This document shows positions 57,705 to 64,000 of a stretch of 64,000 nt of DNA, piece by piece. The notes beneath the pieces are model-generated. The model ran no database searches and was not told where the DNA came from. It worked only from the letters and a program-made list of their open reading frames with translations. The stretch is from positions 92,622 to 156,621 of the forward strand of contig NZ_VHIZ01000038.1 of the NCBI RefSeq assembly GCF_006494375.1, written 5' to 3'. The DNA comes from Pantoea anthophila. Lineage in GTDB: Bacteria > Pseudomonadota > Gammaproteobacteria > Enterobacterales > Enterobacteriaceae. Each line of letters begins with the position of its first letter. Position 1 is the first letter of the stretch. Both the position numbers and the translations under genes were made by a program.

Positions 57705-57721
57705 GTTAACTGAACATTAAA
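57705..57721 (-). promoter_or_regulatory. PmrA-box-like operator upstream of arnB
   Basis: On the minus strand TTTAATGTTCAGTTAAC carries two TTAA-centred half-sites 5 bp apart, as in YTTAAK-N5-YTTAAK of PmrA (BasR). The first half is complete and the second deviates at both flanks. PmrA control of arn operons is well established in Salmonella and relatives. Confidence 0.5.
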
Positions 57722-57780
57722 TGAAGGGAATGAATAACAATAATTTAATGCAGGGTTCATTTGGTCATTTCTGAAAAAGT

Positions 57781-57984
57781 TCACTGATATGCATTAATAT
57801 CGCCTCCGGGCAGACTTCTTTTTGATTGATTGATGATTTGTTTATAAAACAACGGAATCTGCCGCTGAATGATCGGCTTTACATTATGTCCGGTCAGGGG
57901 GCCTCTCAGATAAAAATAGCTTACTGAAGAACGCAGATGATTAATCACCGCCCTCTTACAATCCCGGTAAACGTCAGATTCCAT
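57781..57984 (-). CDS. Possible small basic protein, unknown
   Basis: A 67-codon frame starting at ATG behind AAGGCGGGAAT. The product is basic (many Lys/Arg) and has no membrane segment. I do not recognise it; a regulatory small protein such as AriR/YmgB-type is possible but not supported. It lies upstream of, and in the same direction as, the arn operon. Confidence 0.4.
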   Translation of the reverse strand: MESDVYRDCKRAVINHLRSSVSYFYLRGPLTGHNVKPIIQRQIPLFYKQIINQSKRSLPGGDINAYQ

Positions 57985-58189
57985 ATTCCCGCCTTAATGT
58001 ATTCTTAATATTTCCCGTTATTTTTGCGCTGAGACGACGGCCACCGTTAACGTTTCGTGAATCTCAGATGACAGCACGTTAATATTTGTCACATACGTCA
58101 CGACAGAAAGGTAAAACAGTGTTACAAAGTCAATAAAATCGCGGTTTCAGGCGTCAGCGTTTGAGCCCGCTCAGAATGAGAAAATAGTG

Positions 58190-58792
58190 ATGAACCGTGT
58201 CGCCTGCTTATACGCTCTGCTCGCCTTGTTCAGCCCGGCGCTTTACGCCGCCCCCGTCACCTATACCATCGCGCCTGAGAAAACGTCGATCGGCCTTTCA
58301 TGGCGTGCCTTTGGTCATGACTTTTCTCAGGCCACACTGCAGGGCGTGACCGGCACGGTGACGCTTAATCGCGATGAAGAGCGTGATGACCATATTGACG
58401 TCACCATTCCGGTCGCGACGCTGGTGGCCTCAAACAGGCTGTTAACCTGGCAACTGAAAAGCGATCTGTTTTTCGATGCAGAGCATTATCCGCAGATTCA
58501 CTTCGTCAGCAGCCGCGTTGCCTCAATGGGGGGCGCTGATTACCGGATTTTCGGGTTGTTAACGGTCAAAGATGTCAGCCGGCCAGTGGTGATGCTGGCC
58601 ACGCTCGACAGCGGACAGGCCTTTGACCCCGCCTCAGATTCGCTGGCCCTGCATGCCTCGACCGCGATTTCCCGCACGGCATTCCGGGTGGATCGGCTGG
58701 TCGGCGTGGTGGATGATCGCGTCAACATTGCACTGACGATTGCGGCGGAAGTGAAGCGGCCGCTGTCCTCACCGTTAATATCGTCCCGATAA
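58190..58792 (+). CDS. YceI-family periplasmic protein
   Basis: 200 residues from ATG 58190. A Sec signal peptide (ACLYALLALFSPALYA) is followed by the YceI lipocalin-like beta-barrel domain (YTIAPEKTSIGLSWRAFGHD, FFDAEHYPQIHF). Family members bind isoprenoid-like lipids in the periplasm and E. coli YceI is induced by high pH. The specific ligand here is unknown. Confidence 0.85.
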   Translation: MNRVACLYALLALFSPALYAAPVTYTIAPEKTSIGLSWRAFGHDFSQATLQGVTGTVTLNRDEERDDHIDVTIPVATLVASNRLLTWQLKSDLFFDAEHYPQIHFVSSRVASMGGADYRIFGLLTVKDVSRPVVMLATLDSGQAFDPASDSLALHASTAISRTAFRVDRLVGVVDDRVNIALTIAAEVKRPLSSPLISSR

Positions 58793-59121
58793 GGGTTGTC
58801 CCTTAACCTGACTCGCAAGATAAACGCTCAGGTCAGGCTAAAAAACTATAGTCAACCTGAATACTAAAATAAAAAACTATATATGCGGTTTTCGCAGCTT
58901 TAATCTTTTATGACTTCGGGGTGGCGTTAATATTGCTTCTGGTGCGGCTTAACGTTTATGAACTGCGTGTTCAGAGAGAACCGGACAGCCTGCATCAGTC
59001 AATTAACAGGCAGGCAGAAAGATCGCAACGGGGCGGGCCCGACGGATATTACGGCACGCCAGGGCAGATCTGCGTACTGACGACATTATGAGAATCTGGT
59101 TTGGAACACGCTTTATCCCCG
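58793..59121. other. 329-bp intergenic region
   Basis: No gene or strong repeat seen; it should hold the promoter for the PACE and Hha-family genes. Confidence 0.5.
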
Positions 59122-59538
59122 ATGCGCACGACAACAGAAAGAGTGCTGCATGCCATCGTCTTTGAGGTGGTCGCCAATTGTCTGGTGTTCATCATTCTGA
59201 TGATCTGCGCCTCCGCGGCGCCTGCGCAGTCGGCACTGTTGACGGTAGCTTCATCAGCACTGGCGATGGGATGGAACTATCTATTTAACCTGTTGTTTGA
59301 CCAGTTCCTGTTGCGAAAAGGCATGAAAAAAAGCTGGCGGATAAGATGCCTTCACGCCCTGTTATTTGAAGCGGGGTTGTTAGTGGTATTAATCCCCTTT
59401 GCCGCATGGTGGCTGGATATCTCGCTGCTTTCAGCGTTGAAGCTTGAATGCGGTCTGGTGCTGTTCTTTCTGGTTTATACCTGTCTGTTCAATCTGCTAT
59501 GGGATTATGGAAGAGAATTGCAAAAACATTATGAATAA
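59122..59538 (+). CDS. PACE-family (AceI-like) small efflux transporter
   Basis: 138 residues from the ATG at 59122. Four membrane helices in two tandem pairs, each with the bacterial-transmembrane-pair pattern: RVLHAIVFE then GWNYLFNLLFDQF, and RCLHALLFEAG then YTCLFNLLWDYG. PACE proteins export biocides such as chlorhexidine or natural short polyamines. Its 3' end overlaps the Hha-family gene by eight bases, so the two may be translated together. Confidence 0.9.
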   Translation: MRTTTERVLHAIVFEVVANCLVFIILMICASAAPAQSALLTVASSALAMGWNYLFNLLFDQFLLRKGMKKSWRIRCLHALLFEAGLLVVLIPFAAWWLDISLLSALKLECGLVLFFLVYTCLFNLLWDYGRELQKHYE

Positions 59539-59734
59539 AGTCTATTATCTGGAAAAGTTAAGAAACTGCCCCTCCAGGGATATCCTGGATATCGTGACAA
59601 GCTATATGCGTAAAAAACTGCCTTATGACGATCTCTCTTCCTTTGAAGGTGCCTACGATCATCGCAAAGCCGAGCTGATAATGAATGAGACCTTCACTGA
59701 AGTACCTGCAGATGTCTGGCGACTGGTCTGCTGA
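59531..59734 (+). CDS. Hha/YmoA-family modulator of H-NS
   Basis: 67 residues starting at ATG 59531. Family marks: YYLEKLRNCPSRDILDIV, DHRKAELIMNETFTEVPAD and VWRLV, which match Hha (YLMRLRRC, DHRLAELTMNK and VWKFI). Hha-type proteins bind the N-terminal domain of H-NS and strengthen silencing of AT-rich, often horizontally acquired DNA. Two H-NS-family genes are in the same window. It overlaps the PACE gene by eight bases. Confidence 0.9.
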   Translation: MNKVYYLEKLRNCPSRDILDIVTSYMRKKLPYDDLSSFEGAYDHRKAELIMNETFTEVPADVWRLVC

Positions 59735-59814
59735 TCCGGTCAGATAATCTGCAGACCGGGCATCGCGTCATCCGGTCATGACGTGATGCCCGGCGAGCAG
59801 GAAACCGTGCGCGA

Positions 59815-63834
<4,020 letters not shown>

Positions 63835-64000
63835 TAGAATATCCTCATGCGGCCATTATTATTTGCGAGAAGGTTTTAATCTAACAAATAGTATCACCTG
63901 GCAAATCCTTCCCTGAATCCACAACAGGCACTGATATTGACCAGCATCAAAAAAAACAGGCCATACACCAGCAGGACATCGATAAGCTATTGAACAGAAT
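63835..64000. other. Upstream region of the autotransporter gene
   Basis: The promoter of the autotransporter should lie here. It is AT-rich, and no other gene can be seen before the window ends. Confidence 0.45.

Larger units (their letters stand above)
57530..58189. other. Region between the arn operon and YceI gene
   Basis: Holds the PmrA-like site (57705-57721) and a possible small gene at 57781-57984, each listed separately. The rest of the 660 bp is AT-rich with no further gene. Confidence 0.55.

Overview
The window looks like DNA from an enterobacterial plant- or environment-associated bacterium, most likely Erwiniaceae (Pantoea or Erwinia type). This rests on remembered protein resemblance (YdeP, YajD, YciG-like KGG protein, YgdI/YgdR lipoprotein, FeoAB, arnBCADTEF, H-NS and Hha families, PACE efflux), not on a database search. 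There are no rRNA, tRNA, CRISPR or intact insertion-sequence features. Whether it is chromosome or a large plasmid cannot be settled; a Cre-type recombinase with a lox-like site leaves a replicon-maintenance role open.

Layout. 1-5343: the end of one chemoreceptor (NWESF tail), a complete NIT-type chemoreceptor, a metallo-beta-lactamase-fold protein and a membrane metallophosphoesterase. 5580-15452: YdeP-type molybdopterin oxidoreductase, cupin, ComB-like phosphatase, YajD nuclease, small stress and membrane proteins, a soluble FIST-domain chemoreceptor behind a near-consensus sigma-28 promoter, a zinc alcohol dehydrogenase and a DUF2268 metalloprotease-like protein. 15816-18604: two H-NS-family genes around a diguanylate cyclase. 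18605-23100: gene-poor, AT-rich stretch with small lipoproteins, a DUF2256 protein, a decayed YfaZ-like gene, a microcin-like double-glycine-leader gene and a decayed Rpn nuclease gene. 23268-25816: feoAB without feoC. 26045-27270: a P1 Cre homologue, a large inverted repeat in its upstream region and a lox-like site with 13-8-13 geometry.

28660-45200 is a 16.5-kb organosulfur-scavenging island. A plus-strand operon encodes two SfnB-like flavoproteins, a DmoA/NtaA-type flavin monooxygenase and a MetQNI-type ABC transporter. Minus-strand operons encode an MFS transporter with a third SfnB-like protein, and SsuD with a FAD oxidoreductase and another monooxygenase. The ssuD operon starts at a near-consensus sigma-54 promoter with two upstream dyads about 31 bp apart. 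Divergent from it is a sigma-54 activator fused at its C terminus to an SsuA-like sulfonate-binding domain, followed by a separate SsuA-like protein. ssuB, ssuC and ssuE are not in the window.

45515-50031: a formaldehyde-dehydrogenase-like enzyme, an AT-rich orphan gene, a HAD hydrolase and a Fic protein. 50181-57529: the complete arnBCADTEF operon for 4-amino-4-deoxy-L-arabinose modification of lipid A, with a PmrA-box-like site upstream. 58190-63834: YceI-like protein, PACE efflux protein overlapping an Hha-family gene, and a large S6-peptidase autotransporter.

The most interesting items are the regulator/sulfonate-binding fusion with its promoter architecture, the Cre/lox-like module with its inverted repeat, and the orphan microcin-like precursor.
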